Shown here in pieces: positions 1-7,374 of a stretch of 14,056 bases of DNA. This DNA comes from CAYOBW01 sp964402115 (lineage in GTDB: Bacteria > Verrucomicrobiota > Kiritimatiellia > UBA8416 > CAYOBW01). The notes below the pieces were generated by a model that saw only the letters and a list, made by a program, of their open reading frames with translations, was not told the DNA's origin and did no database searches. Each line of letters begins with the position of its first letter. The stretch's first letter is position 1. Made by a program: the position numbers and the translations under genes. The DNA is taken from the NCBI GenBank assembly GCA_964402115.1, contig CAYOBW010000186.1, positions 1-14,056 on the forward strand. The letters run 5' to 3'.

Positions 1-60
1 GGGCTGGTGGGCATATTCCTGATCGGTCACGATCATCAGGATGTTGGGTTTCTTGCTCAT
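1..60 (-). CDS. Sulfatase, N-terminal fragment cut by window edge
   Basis: Only the first 20 codons lie in the window. They read MSKKPNILMIVTDQEYAHQP, the standard opening of type I (S1) sulfatases: a lysine-proline-asparagine followed by a hydrophobic strand ending in Asp-Gln, where the Asp normally helps bind the active-site calcium. No signal peptide is visible from this start. The start chosen has a strong ribosome site, GGAGGAG, eight bases upstream. A second in-frame ATG eleven codons earlier (complement of 91-93), preceded by AAGGA, would add MNNKPNGGEST. The gene lies 88 bp downstream of the sulfatase-maturating enzyme on the same strand, which strongly supports the call. The catalytic Cys/Ser motif is outside the window, so the class and substrate cannot be read. 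Confidence 0.8.
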   Translation of the reverse strand, partial: MSKKPNILMIVTDQEYAHQP

Positions 61-148
61 GGTGCTTTCTCCTCCGTTGGGTTTGTTGTTCATGATTCCT
101 TTTCCTCGGTGGTTTATATTCCTGTTTTACGTGGATTGGATTGCGTAC

Positions 149-1351
149 TCATCGCGGCGTGGCGAGCGCCTCCTCCGGCTTCCGGATCATGATCTCGTCC
201 GCGTAGCGGCCGCTCTTCAGCAGAGCCGCCATCTCCTTCATGGGTTGCTCCGTGTGCTCGAAGAACGCTTTCAGCCCGGCGCAGAGCCAGTTCAGGCCGG
301 CCTCGCCGTCGGGCGCGGTCAGGACGCGGTTCTTGGGGCATTCGCCGTGGCAGGTGAAGAGGAAGCGGCATGCCTGGCAGGCCTTGGGCAAGCCGCTCGA
401 TTTTGCCCGGCCGAAGCCTTGCTGCTTGCTGGACGATGCCAGGGCCGCCAGCGGCGTTTGGGTGATGTTGCCCAGCAGGTGGCGCGGTTCGACGAAATGA
501 TCGCAGGAGTAAAGGTCGCCGTTGTGCTCGAGGGCCAGCGCGTCTCCGCAGACCGGTCGCAACACGCACATGGAGGACTGCCCGTAGACGTAGGCGGCCA
601 GCACGGCATCGAAGAACGGCACGAACACGGTCCCGACGTCGCGCTGCACCCACTCGTCGAAAATCGCGATCAGGAATTTCCCGTATGCTTCCGCCGGCAC
701 TGTGCGGTCGGTGACAGCCGTCCCTTCCTGATTACCGCTGGCATTGACTCGTTCGACAATGGGGATGAACTGGATGTACTGAGCCTTCAGTTCGTCGCGG
801 AAGAACCCGTAGACGTCGAGCGGGTGCTGGCTGTTGGCGGCGTTGACTGTGCAGAGGATATTGAACTCGACCTTGTGCTCCTGCATGAGACGCACGGCCC
901 GGACCACGCGGTCAAAAGTCGGATTCCCGCCCTTGTCTTTGCGGTACACATCGTGCAGGTGGGCGGGGCCGTCGAGGCTGACACCCGCCAGGAAGTTGTT
1001 CTCGCGGAGGAATGCGCACCATTCCGTGTCGATCAGGATGCCGTTGGTCTGGATCGTGTTCTCGATCTGCTGGCCCGGCTTGAGAAACCTCTGTTCCACC
1101 ACCCTGGCCCGGCGGAAGAAATCCAGCCCCATCAACGTCGGCTCTCCGCCCTGCCAGGCGATGGTCGCCTGCCCCGCCTCGACGGTCTGGCGGACATAGC
1201 TCTCCATAACCGCATCGCTCATGCGGAAGTCGCTGCCCGGGTACAGCCCCGCCTTCTTCAGGAAGAAGCAGTAGGCGCAGTCCAGGTTACAGCGCGCGCC
1301 CGTCGGCTTCGCCATGACGTGGAAAGCCGGGAGTTGTGTGAACTCAGGCAT
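149..1351 (-). CDS. Anaerobic sulfatase-maturating enzyme (radical SAM/SPASM, anSME)
   Basis: This cytoplasmic radical SAM enzyme of 400 aa would oxidise the active-site Cys or Ser of a sulfatase to formylglycine without oxygen. The S-adenosylmethionine cluster motif CX3CX2C is at C21, C25 and C28. WQGGEP (66-71), QTNG (101-104) and SLDGP (125-129) are the usual radical SAM/anSME signatures. The SPASM region supplies eight cysteines for two auxiliary 4Fe-4S clusters: C262, C268, C283, C325, C328, C334, C338 and C357. Their spacing follows that of characterised anSMEs. D284, directly after C283, sits where the catalytic base of the clostridial enzyme lies. Length is normal for the family. The ATG is preceded by GGGGGA at about four bases. 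It lies directly upstream of a sulfatase gene, its expected substrate. It is complete, with no odd residues seen. Confidence 0.95.
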   Translation of the reverse strand: MPEFTQLPAFHVMAKPTGARCNLDCAYCFFLKKAGLYPGSDFRMSDAVMESYVRQTVEAGQATIAWQGGEPTLMGLDFFRRARVVEQRFLKPGQQIENTIQTNGILIDTEWCAFLRENNFLAGVSLDGPAHLHDVYRKDKGGNPTFDRVVRAVRLMQEHKVEFNILCTVNAANSQHPLDVYGFFRDELKAQYIQFIPIVERVNASGNQEGTAVTDRTVPAEAYGKFLIAIFDEWVQRDVGTVFVPFFDAVLAAYVYGQSSMCVLRPVCGDALALEHNGDLYSCDHFVEPRHLLGNITQTPLAALASSSKQQGFGRAKSSGLPKACQACRFLFTCHGECPKNRVLTAPDGEAGLNWLCAGLKAFFEHTEQPMKEMAALLKSGRYADEIMIRKPEEALATPR

Positions 1352-1361
1352 GCTTCCCCCA

Positions 1362-1382
1362 CAGGGACCCAGGGTTCAGGGT
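1362..1382. repeat. Short heptanucleotide-period repeat
   Basis: Three consecutive 7-base units, cagggac, ccagggt and tcagggt, lie just upstream of the anSME ribosome site in the 151-bp gap before the neighbouring gene. The array is short and could be chance on its own. It is listed because three other 7-period patches occur within 2.1 kb. Confidence 0.45.
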
Positions 1383-1502
1383 TCGCGGCCAAGAAAGGAA
1401 TGAGGCGGGCGCCGAGCAGTCACCCTGCTGACGCATGCGGTCCGAAACCTGAAGCGTTCGAACGCCTGCCACCGCAAACCTCACCTTTGCCATGACCCCT
1501 TC

Positions 1503-1886
1503 CTACTTTCTGAACATCCGCACCACCCTGTTCACCGGCCCGCGCAACAGGACATACGGGAGCACGGCCAGAACCAGGGCTGTGAGAAGCGTTTCCATGG
1601 GGTAGAAAGCGTGATGCACCCTGATCTGGTAGATGACGTCCAGGATGACCGCGAGGACGAAGATCTTGCCGAAGTGCTTCCACCCGTCTTTCAGCAGCTC
1701 CCGCCGATGCTCGGCGCTCGTGAACACGGCCCACGCGTAGGCCGGCTTGCCGGCCTTGGCATCCTTTGCCCCGTCGCGAGCCGCGAAGATGATCGCCATG
1801 AGCGGCTGCACGATGAACCGGATGTGCATCGGCCCATCCAGCCGGTGTACGAAATGCTCAACGAATCTCTGCCAAAGCTCTTCCAT
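1503..1886 (-). CDS. Small conserved membrane protein of unknown function
   Basis: This is a 127-aa protein without a family name that I recognise. It has a short N-terminal amphipathic part, a hydrophobic stretch near 24-36, a charged middle (38-72) rich in Lys, Arg and Asp, and two probable membrane helices at about 74-88 and 97-114. It ends in a basic tail (RGPVNRVVRMFRK), which would lie in the cytoplasm by the positive-inside rule. The start is supported by AAAGGGGC about six bases upstream. It lies 93 bp downstream of the DUF1622 gene and on the same strand as the DUF202 gene, and I infer that the three form a small membrane-protein module. Function is unknown. The coding call rests on the ribosome site, coherent hydrophobic pattern and gene order. 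Confidence 0.75.
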   Translation of the reverse strand: MEELWQRFVEHFVHRLDGPMHIRFIVQPLMAIIFAARDGAKDAKAGKPAYAWAVFTSAEHRRELLKDGWKHFGKIFVLAVILDVIYQIRVHHAFYPMETLLTALVLAVLPYVLLRGPVNRVVRMFRK

Positions 1887-1902
1887 GCTACTGCCCCTTT
1901 CT

Positions 1903-1937
1903 CGAGAAGTCGGGACCCAGGAGACAGCATGCAGAAG
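1903..1937. repeat. Degenerate heptanucleotide-period repeat
   Basis: Five consecutive 7-base units can be read: cgagaag, tcgggac, ccaggag, acagcat and gcagaag. On the minus strand this gives CTTCTGC, ATGCTGT, CTCCTGG, GTCCCGA and CTTCTCG. These resemble the CTYCTGR units of the better array at 1989-2044 but in the opposite orientation. It fills part of the gap between the DUF1622 gene and the small membrane protein gene. Confidence 0.55.
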
Positions 1938-1979
1938 CCACGAGCGAGCCGGACTCCAACATAACCGTAGAATCCGTCA

Positions 1980-2390
<411 letters not shown>

Positions 2391-2391
2391 A

Positions 2392-2808
2392 TCAGAACAC
2401 CTCCGTATGCGTCAGAATCGTGAGAAACAGGAACAGGCCCAGCAACCCGATCAGCAGCACCAGGATGAAGGAGAAGTTCACGGCCTTGAGGCGGGTCCCG
2501 GACAGCGCATTCAGCCGTTTGATGGTCTGGACGTACTCAATGGCGCCGAATGCGACGGACAGGATGCCGAGACCGATCAGGAAGAGGCCCAGGCGCCTCG
2601 GCCCCCCCGGATTTATCAGGCCATCCGCCGCCTTTTGCGCGGCGGACGCCAGGAACTTGTAGAGGGTGAAGCCGAAGCTGATCAGGGACAGCGCCGTGCG
2701 GACCCAGGCCATCAGGGTCCGGCTGGCTGCCATGACGGTGCGATCGATCGCAAGGCTCGTGCGATCCTCCGCCAGTTCGTTCGATGTCTTGGGCTCTCCG
2801 GCTGCCAT
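2392..2808 (-). CDS. DUF202 (YidH-like) membrane protein
   Basis: This 138-aa inner-membrane protein of the DUF202 family has no firmly known role. The family signature is seen at residues 12-48: LAEDRTSLAIDRTVMAASRTLMAWVRTALSLISFGF, with the repeated Arg-Thr pairs and the Ala-Trp-x-Arg-Thr before the first helix. Membrane helices are predicted at about 38-56, 72-94 and 112-132. Length is normal. The start is supported by GAGGAG about six bases upstream. It is followed after one base by a DUF1622 gene, with that gene's ribosome site inside this reading frame, so translation is probably coupled. A stand-alone receiver gene lies 51 bp upstream on the same strand. Confidence 0.9.
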   Translation of the reverse strand: MAAGEPKTSNELAEDRTSLAIDRTVMAASRTLMAWVRTALSLISFGFTLYKFLASAAQKAADGLINPGGPRRLGLFLIGLGILSVAFGAIEYVQTIKRLNALSGTRLKAVNFSFILVLLIGLLGLFLFLTILTHTEVF

Positions 2809-2859
2809 GGTTCGCTCCTCGGCGGCACTCCCGCGCGCCGCCCTTTCGCTCGCATCCTC

Positions 2860-3255
2860 TCAGCGTTCGCTCTCTGACGCCTTCTGGGCAATCTTGCGCT
2901 GGATCAGCGCAAGAACCTCCGCGCCGGACTCCGTCTTGCGCAAGTAAGCGGCGCAACCGACCGCCTCCGCCTCCAGCCGCACGGCGGGATCGTCATAAGC
3001 CGTGATAAAGACGACAGGCGTGCCATCCCTGACCGCAGCGAGTCGCCTTGCGAGGTCCAGGCCGGACATCCCCTTGAGTTGGATGTCGAGCACCAGGCAG
3101 TCGAACTTCGGATGCTTTGTGTCCTCCAGGAAGGCCTCGGCCGACGGATAGGCGATTGGCTGCATATGGGCGGCCCGCAGGAAGCGACTGAACGACCGGC
3201 ACACGCTCTCGTCGTCATCGACGACCGCCACGTAGATGTTCTGCCGTGCACTCAT
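2860..3255 (-). CDS. Single-domain response regulator (receiver only)
   Basis: This 131-aa receiver domain has no output domain. The acidic pocket is D13-D14-D15 (VVDDDE), the phospho-acceptor is D57 in CLVLDIQLKGMSG, the switch Thr is T85 (FITAYDD), and the conserved Lys is K107 in YLRKTES. The usual Pro after the Lys is Thr here. The pattern is that of FixJ-type receivers. It could pass phosphate to another protein or act by protein contact. The start is uncertain. The ATG used gives a normal domain N-terminus, but neither it nor an ATG ten codons earlier (complement of 3283-3285) has a good ribosome site. The longer frame up to 3372 reads into repeat DNA and was not used. The gene lies 51 bp upstream of the DUF202 gene and downstream of the kinase/regulator pair. 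Confidence 0.88.
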   Translation of the reverse strand: MSARQNIYVAVVDDDESVCRSFSRFLRAAHMQPIAYPSAEAFLEDTKHPKFDCLVLDIQLKGMSGLDLARRLAAVRDGTPVVFITAYDDPAVRLEAEAVGCAAYLRKTESGAEVLALIQRKIAQKASESER

Positions 3256-3307
3256 TGATTTCGCGGACACAGTAGGGCCACGCATCCGGTTGCGATAGAG
3301 TCCCTTT

Positions 3308-3332
3308 AGGGACGGGGGGGAGAGGGGTGTGG
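3308..3332. repeat. G-rich dispersed repeat, copy 1
   Basis: The sequence begins agggacggggggg and ends agaggggtgtgg. It matches copy 2 at 3524-3549 apart from the lengths of the G runs. Both copies have the same orientation and are preceded by a ccctt motif at some distance, so they look like members of a dispersed repeat family. Confidence 0.6.
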
Positions 3333-3396
3333 ACGCCGCCGAGAGAACTCCCGGATTCGCCGGTTTGGCCATGTCCCAGGAGAACCGCAGATTGAC

Positions 3397-3438
3397 GAAT
3401 CATGAACTCCGAATGTCGAAGGTCGTTGAACATTCTTC
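3397..3438. repeat. Heptanucleotide-period patch (GAANNNN units)
   Basis: Six consecutive 7-base units can be read: gaatcat, gaactcc, gaatgtc, gaaggtc, gttgaac and attcttc. The first four start with GAA. The words differ from the CTYCTGR array at 1989, but the 7-base period is the same. Confidence 0.55.
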
Positions 3439-3523
3439 GGTTCTGCGGTTCCTCCGGAAGAATGGCGAGAAGCAGATCCTGTTCAAATCGGCGGCAGAAG
3501 AGCCCTTTGAAACCGGCGTTCAC

Positions 3524-3549
3524 AGAGGGACGGGGGGAGAGGTGTGGGG
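3524..3549. repeat. G-rich dispersed repeat, copy 2
   Basis: This is a second copy of the element at 3308-3332: agagggacgggggg followed by agaggtgtgggg. It ends eight bases from the stop codon of the FixJ-type regulator gene on minus, so it may lie in that gene's 3' untranslated region. Confidence 0.6.
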
Positions 3550-3557
3550 GGGGCGGA

Positions 3558-4229
3558 TTACAGCGCAAGCTGCCGGCCGTTCCACAGGCCCGCGTCTTCC
3601 GCGAGATGGGTCAGTGCCGCCACCGATTGAACGCGCAGCTTGTCCATGAAGCTGGTGCGGTGGCGCTTGACCGAGCGCTCGTCAATCGCGAGTTCGGCGG
3701 CGATCTGCTTGTTCAGACGGCCGCCGAGCACACCAGCGAGGACTTGGCGCTCGCGCGGGGTCAGCGCGGCAAAGGGCGCGCGCAACGCCGCGAGCCGCGA
3801 GCGCGCGGCGCGCTCGCGCGCGTCGCGGTCCAGGGCGCGACGCACCGCGTCCAGCAGGGCGTTCTTAGGCGCGCGCTTCGTGAGAAAATCCTCGGCGCCC
3901 TGCCGCATCGCCTGCACGGTGGTCGGGATGTCGCCATGACCGCTCAAGAACACGATCGGCAGCGCGTGCCCCGCCTTGGCGAGGGCTTCCTGCAGGCCCA
4001 ACCCGCTCAACCCCGGCATCTGCAGATCCGCGATGACGCATCCCGGGACGTCCGGTTCCGGCGCGGCCAGGAACTCCGCCGCCGCGGAGAAGGTCTTCAC
4101 CGCATAACCGGACGCGCGCAACAGCCGCGCAACCGCCTTCAGGAAAGAGGCGTCGTCGTCCACAATGCGTACCAGAGGAAGGGGCGGGGTGCGCGGGGCC
4201 GGGGCATCCACGGGATTGCTAGAGCCCAT
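3558..4229 (-). CDS. FixJ-type response regulator (receiver plus LuxR HTH)
   Basis: This 223-aa DNA-binding response regulator is probably the partner of the adjacent kinase. The receiver spans about 18-135: acidic D24-D25-D26, phospho-acceptor D68 in CVIADLQMPGLSG, switch Ser S96 (FLSGHGD) and Lys K118. After K118 the sequence is K-R-A-P instead of K-P, a two-residue insertion in a loop that normally shapes the active site. The LuxR-type helix-turn-helix is at about 155-213 (LTPRERQVLAGVLGG to ALTHLAED), with the recognition helix near ERSVKRHR. The ATG used has GAGGAGG nine bases upstream. A longer frame to a TTG at 4325 exists but lacks a well-placed ribosome site. The kinase stop lies 108 bp upstream on the same strand. 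Confidence 0.93.
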   Translation of the reverse strand: MGSSNPVDAPAPRTPPLPLVRIVDDDASFLKAVARLLRASGYAVKTFSAAAEFLAAPEPDVPGCVIADLQMPGLSGLGLQEALAKAGHALPIVFLSGHGDIPTTVQAMRQGAEDFLTKRAPKNALLDAVRRALDRDARERAARSRLAALRAPFAALTPRERQVLAGVLGGRLNKQIAAELAIDERSVKRHRTSFMDKLRVQSVAALTHLAEDAGLWNGRQLAL

Positions 4230-4337
4230 CGTACCCGACCTCCTCTCGCACCGTTCCGTCTCTTCGGGCGCCGGTGTCGCAGCGGAACCGTTCGTTGGCC
4301 TTGCGGTCCGCCCCGGATGGTTCAAGCGATCGCCGGC

Positions 4338-6992
4338 TCATCGCCCGGCCTCCCCCGTCCTTCGCCCCGCGTCCCCTGCCCCGCCCCCCGACTCCCCTTC
4401 CGCCGCCGACAGGCTGAACGTGAACGTGGCCCCGCCCCCCGCGTTGTGCTCGACCCACAGCCGTCCGCCGTGCGCCTCGACAATGTCCCGGGAGATCGCC
4501 AGCCCCATCCCTATCCCGTGAGGCTTGGTCGTCATGAACGGATCAAAGATCCGCGAGAGGTTGCCGGGCGGGATCCCCGGACCGTTGTCGCTGACGGAGA
4601 ACGCCACGGTCCCGCCCGCACACCGTATGCGAGCCGTGACGACCCGCTTCCCCGGAGGGTTGGCATCCAAAGCCTCCATGGCATTGAGCACCAGATTCAG
4701 CACCACCTGCTGCAGCTGCACGCGGTCACCGATTACGGCCGACACCTCCGGGCAGGGATCCCGAATCAGCCGCACGCCCCGCATGTCGGCGTCTTGTCGC
4801 AGCAGGGCGATCACGTCCGACGCCAGCAGGCACAGGTCGAGGGGGCGACGTTCCGGTTCGCGCCGCTTGAGCATGCCGCGCATGCGGTCGATCACCTCGC
4901 CCGCGCGTTGATCGTCCTCGCGGATGTCAGAGAGGATCGCGCGCACTTCGTCGAGATCCGGCGACGGTTCCTGCAGCACCAGTTCCGCGGCCTCGGCGTT
5001 GCGCAGGATGGCGCCGAGCGGCTGGTTCAACTCATGCGCCAGCGAGGATGCCAACTGGCCCATCGTGGACACGCGCGCCACGTGGGCCAGGTGGACGCGC
5101 TGCTGCGTGAGTTCCAGCGCCGCACGCTTCGTTTCCGTGATATCGCGCACGACGCCGATGATCTGGCGCGCCCGACCGCCTGCCCGTTCCGTCACGGTGG
5201 CGAGGTGCTGAATCCAGCGCTCGCGGCCATCCGGGTGCTGGTACCGGTACTCCAGCGAGATCCGTTCCGCAGCCCCGCCGTCCAGCTTGTGGGTCGCGCC
5301 CTGGATGAGCGGGCGATCGTCCGGGTGAATGTGCTCCAGCCAGAACCGGCGGGCCGGCGCGCCCTGCGCCATGTCCGGCGGAAGGCCGCACAGGGCGCGC
5401 ACCCGTTCATCCACGTACGTGACGTCCTCTCCATTGAGCAGTTCGTAGAAGCCCAGCCCCGCCAGTTCGGTGGCCGATGCCAGACGGTCCTGACTCCTGC
5501 GGATCGCCGCCTCCGCTTCCTTGCGCGCCGTGACATCCTGGAGCACACTGAGCACGCGCACCGGTCGTCCATCCGCGTTCCGCTCGAGGATCCGGGACCG
5601 TTGATGGATCCAAAGCACGCCGCGGGACGGGTGCACATACCGGTATTCCGTCTCGACCTCCGCGCGCCCTGCTTCCAGGATTTCCCGGCTCTTCTGGAGC
5701 ACGCGCGGAAGATCTTCCGGGTGAATGTGCTCCAGCCACCACTCCCGCCCCTGCTTTTCGTCTTCCGGAGGCAGGCCCATCAGCAGGCACGTGCGCCTAT
5801 CCGGAAAGGTGATGCGGGTGCTGCCGTCCATTTCGCAGAATCCAATGCCGGCGACATCGATCGCCGAAGCCACGCGGGCCTCGCTCACACGAAGCGCGTC
5901 CGCTCTCAGCCGCCGCTCCGAGACATCCTCGACAAAGCCATCGAGGCAAGCAATTCTTCCATCGGACCCGCGAGACACCCTGACGCTGAGCGACACCCAG
6001 ATCCTCGTCCCGTCCCTGCGCTTGAACTGGCATTCATACCCGCCAACAGAACCACGCTCCGCTGCCTGTCTGATGAAGCGGCCGCGCTCTTGCGGTTCAG
6101 CCCACACCTGCTGCGCCGTGTCTTCGACCTCGCGCACCATCGCTTCGGCGGAGTCGTATCCCAGCATCCGGGCCAGGGCGGCATTGGCCACGAGCAGCTT
6201 CCCCGCCTCGGAACTGCGGAACATGCCTTCGACGGCCCCGTCGAATATGTCCCGATAGCGCGCTTCGTTGTCGCGGAGGTCATTCGCCAGCCGCGCGGCG
6301 CGCGCCGCGCCGACGCTCAGTTCCCAAACCGCCACCGCGGCGACGCCCGCGAAGGCGCAATACGCGGTCATTGGCGCGCAGGCAAGCCCCCCGTTCATCC
6401 ATGCCGTCTCCGCGACGACGACCAGCACGAAGAGCGTGATACCGCCGCCCGCCGTCAGCGCCACCCGCCTGTCACCGCGTCGCCAGACCGTGATGGCCGC
6501 GTCCGTCACGAAAACCGCGAGCAACAACAGGCTCAAGGGTCCGACGAGCAGCCAGGGATTCGGCGCGCCCTCGCCGAGGGAAATGCTCTCGCCGAGGAAC
6601 AGAACGTGCCGCAGGCCAACGACTTCGCGGTAGTCCAGATTCGCCCCCGCGACGAAATTGAGCAGCAGGGACGAAGTCCACGCGGCGCAAACCGTCCAGG
6701 CAAGCCAGGACCGGCCGGCCCGCAGACAGGTGCGCACGAAGCCGACCATGGCCAACACGATGATCCAGACCGGCACGTGCCGCCAACGCCACGCCGAGGC
6801 GAACTGATCGGGAGTCGTCGCCCGCATCGCCAGCAGTTCGCAAAACGCCAACCCAGCCGTTCCCGCCGCTATGAGGGCAAAGAACACCAGCGCCCATTCC
6901 GAACGCCTTTGGCGCCAGACGACCAGGTGCGTCGCCGCAACCGCCAGACACGCGGACGCAATCATGGACCAGATGACAGTGACCCAACTCAT
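4338..6992 (-). CDS. Membrane sensor histidine kinase: 7TM, three PAS, HisKA, HATPase
   Basis: This 884-aa sensor kinase should autophosphorylate and pass phosphate to the FixJ-type regulator next to it. The first 230 residues hold about seven hydrophobic segments (near 5-26, 33-55, 75-92, 97-115, 147-168, 178-197 and 205-226). Three PAS/PAC units follow at about 240-360, 370-490 and 500-620; the last two share WLEHIHPED/DD and EYRY-HP motifs, so they look like an internal duplication. The dimerisation domain has the phospho-acceptor H653 in SLAHELNQPL. The ATP-binding domain has the N box (NLVLNAMEA, 766-774), DNGPGI (802-807), FDPFMTTK (816-823) and GIGMGLAIS (826-834). No receiver is fused. 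The ligand is unknown. No clear ribosome site precedes the ATG; an ATG nine codons later is equally bare, so the exact start is uncertain. Confidence 0.95.
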   Translation of the reverse strand: MSWVTVIWSMIASACLAVAATHLVVWRQRRSEWALVFFALIAAGTAGLAFCELLAMRATTPDQFASAWRWRHVPVWIIVLAMVGFVRTCLRAGRSWLAWTVCAAWTSSLLLNFVAGANLDYREVVGLRHVLFLGESISLGEGAPNPWLLVGPLSLLLLAVFVTDAAITVWRRGDRRVALTAGGGITLFVLVVVAETAWMNGGLACAPMTAYCAFAGVAAVAVWELSVGAARAARLANDLRDNEARYRDIFDGAVEGMFRSSEAGKLLVANAALARMLGYDSAEAMVREVEDTAQQVWAEPQERGRFIRQAAERGSVGGYECQFKRRDGTRIWVSLSVRVSRGSDGRIACLDGFVEDVSERRLRADALRVSEARVASAIDVAGIGFCEMDGSTRITFPDRRTCLLMGLPPEDEKQGREWWLEHIHPEDLPRVLQKSREILEAGRAEVETEYRYVHPSRGVLWIHQRSRILERNADGRPVRVLSVLQDVTARKEAEAAIRRSQDRLASATELAGLGFYELLNGEDVTYVDERVRALCGLPPDMAQGAPARRFWLEHIHPDDRPLIQGATHKLDGGAAERISLEYRYQHPDGRERWIQHLATVTERAGGRARQIIGVVRDITETKRAALELTQQRVHLAHVARVSTMGQLASSLAHELNQPLGAILRNAEAAELVLQEPSPDLDEVRAILSDIREDDQRAGEVIDRMRGMLKRREPERRPLDLCLLASDVIALLRQDADMRGVRLIRDPCPEVSAVIGDRVQLQQVVLNLVLNAMEALDANPPGKRVVTARIRCAGGTVAFSVSDNGPGIPPGNLSRIFDPFMTTKPHGIGMGLAISRDIVEAHGGRLWVEHNAGGGATFTFSLSAAEGESGGGAGDAGRRTGEAGR

Positions 6993-7374
6993 GGAGGTCT
7001 AACAGTCAGTGATGCAGCACCGGCACAGCGTTGGCGACACCCGCAACCGCTTCGCCAGACCGGAACCTGGCAGATCGCGCCACAGATTGCGACAACCCCA
7101 TCTCGCGTCGCGACCACTCGTCGCGATCCCGCCAGCCATGCGGTTAGTCAGAACCGCGCTATCTCGTTTCGGCGCAGGCGGTTCCTTCGAGAGCGCATGC
7201 GCTCGCATGCTCGCGCGTCACCATGCGCTTCAGCAGCACTGTTGGAAGCAACGCTAGCGCATGCTGCCACGGATTACGAGACCTTTCTGTCGACACTGGC
7301 GACCGTGCGCCTTAGCCCGGTCCTGACGATGACGGGTATGGGTCCGCGAGACGGGTACGCTACGATGGCGCCTG
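6993..7374. other. Non-coding stretch upstream of the kinase operon
   Basis: No gene is supported in these 382 bases. They separate the 3' end of the GH2 gene from the kinase start, both on minus, so the kinase promoter should lie here; I could not find a good -35/-10 pair. The notable content is a cluster of AGCGCATG octamers at 7192-7263 and a direct repeat of gacgggta at 7331-7338 and 7350-7357. I see no U-run terminator after the GH2 gene. Confidence 0.6.
7192..7263. promoter_or_regulatory. Cluster of four AGCGCATG octamers, possible operator
   Basis: The 12-bp perfect palindrome AGCGCATGCGCT is at 7192-7203 and contains two of the octamers head to head. CATGCGCT recurs at 7222-7229 and AGCGCATG at 7256-7263, forming a wider inverted pair. 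The cluster lies 200-270 bp upstream of the kinase start. This could be a binding site for a dimeric regulator, possibly the FixJ-type regulator itself. The function is inferred only from symmetry and position. Confidence 0.35.

Larger units (their letters stand above)
3256..3557. other. Intergenic stretch rich in repeats between two response regulators
   Basis: I see no convincing gene in these 302 bases. They contain two copies of a G-rich element (3308-3332 and 3524-3549), a 7-period patch (3397-3438), and a small inverted repeat GTCCC-ttta-GGGAC at 3300-3313. Open frames here on either strand have no family resemblance and no good ribosome sites. Confidence 0.6.

Noticed and set aside
41..1495. 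A 484-codon open frame on plus, antisense to the anSME gene
   Set aside because: The minus frame has all radical SAM and SPASM cysteines; the plus product has no recognisable domain.
3300..3313. GTCCC-ttta-GGGAC as an intrinsic terminator of the regulator gene on minus
   Set aside because: The stem is only five bases and is not followed by a T-run on either strand.
3256..3372. Upstream extension of the lone receiver to a 170-residue protein
   Set aside because: The added 39 residues come from repeat-type DNA, have no receiver homology, and no good ribosome site precedes that start.
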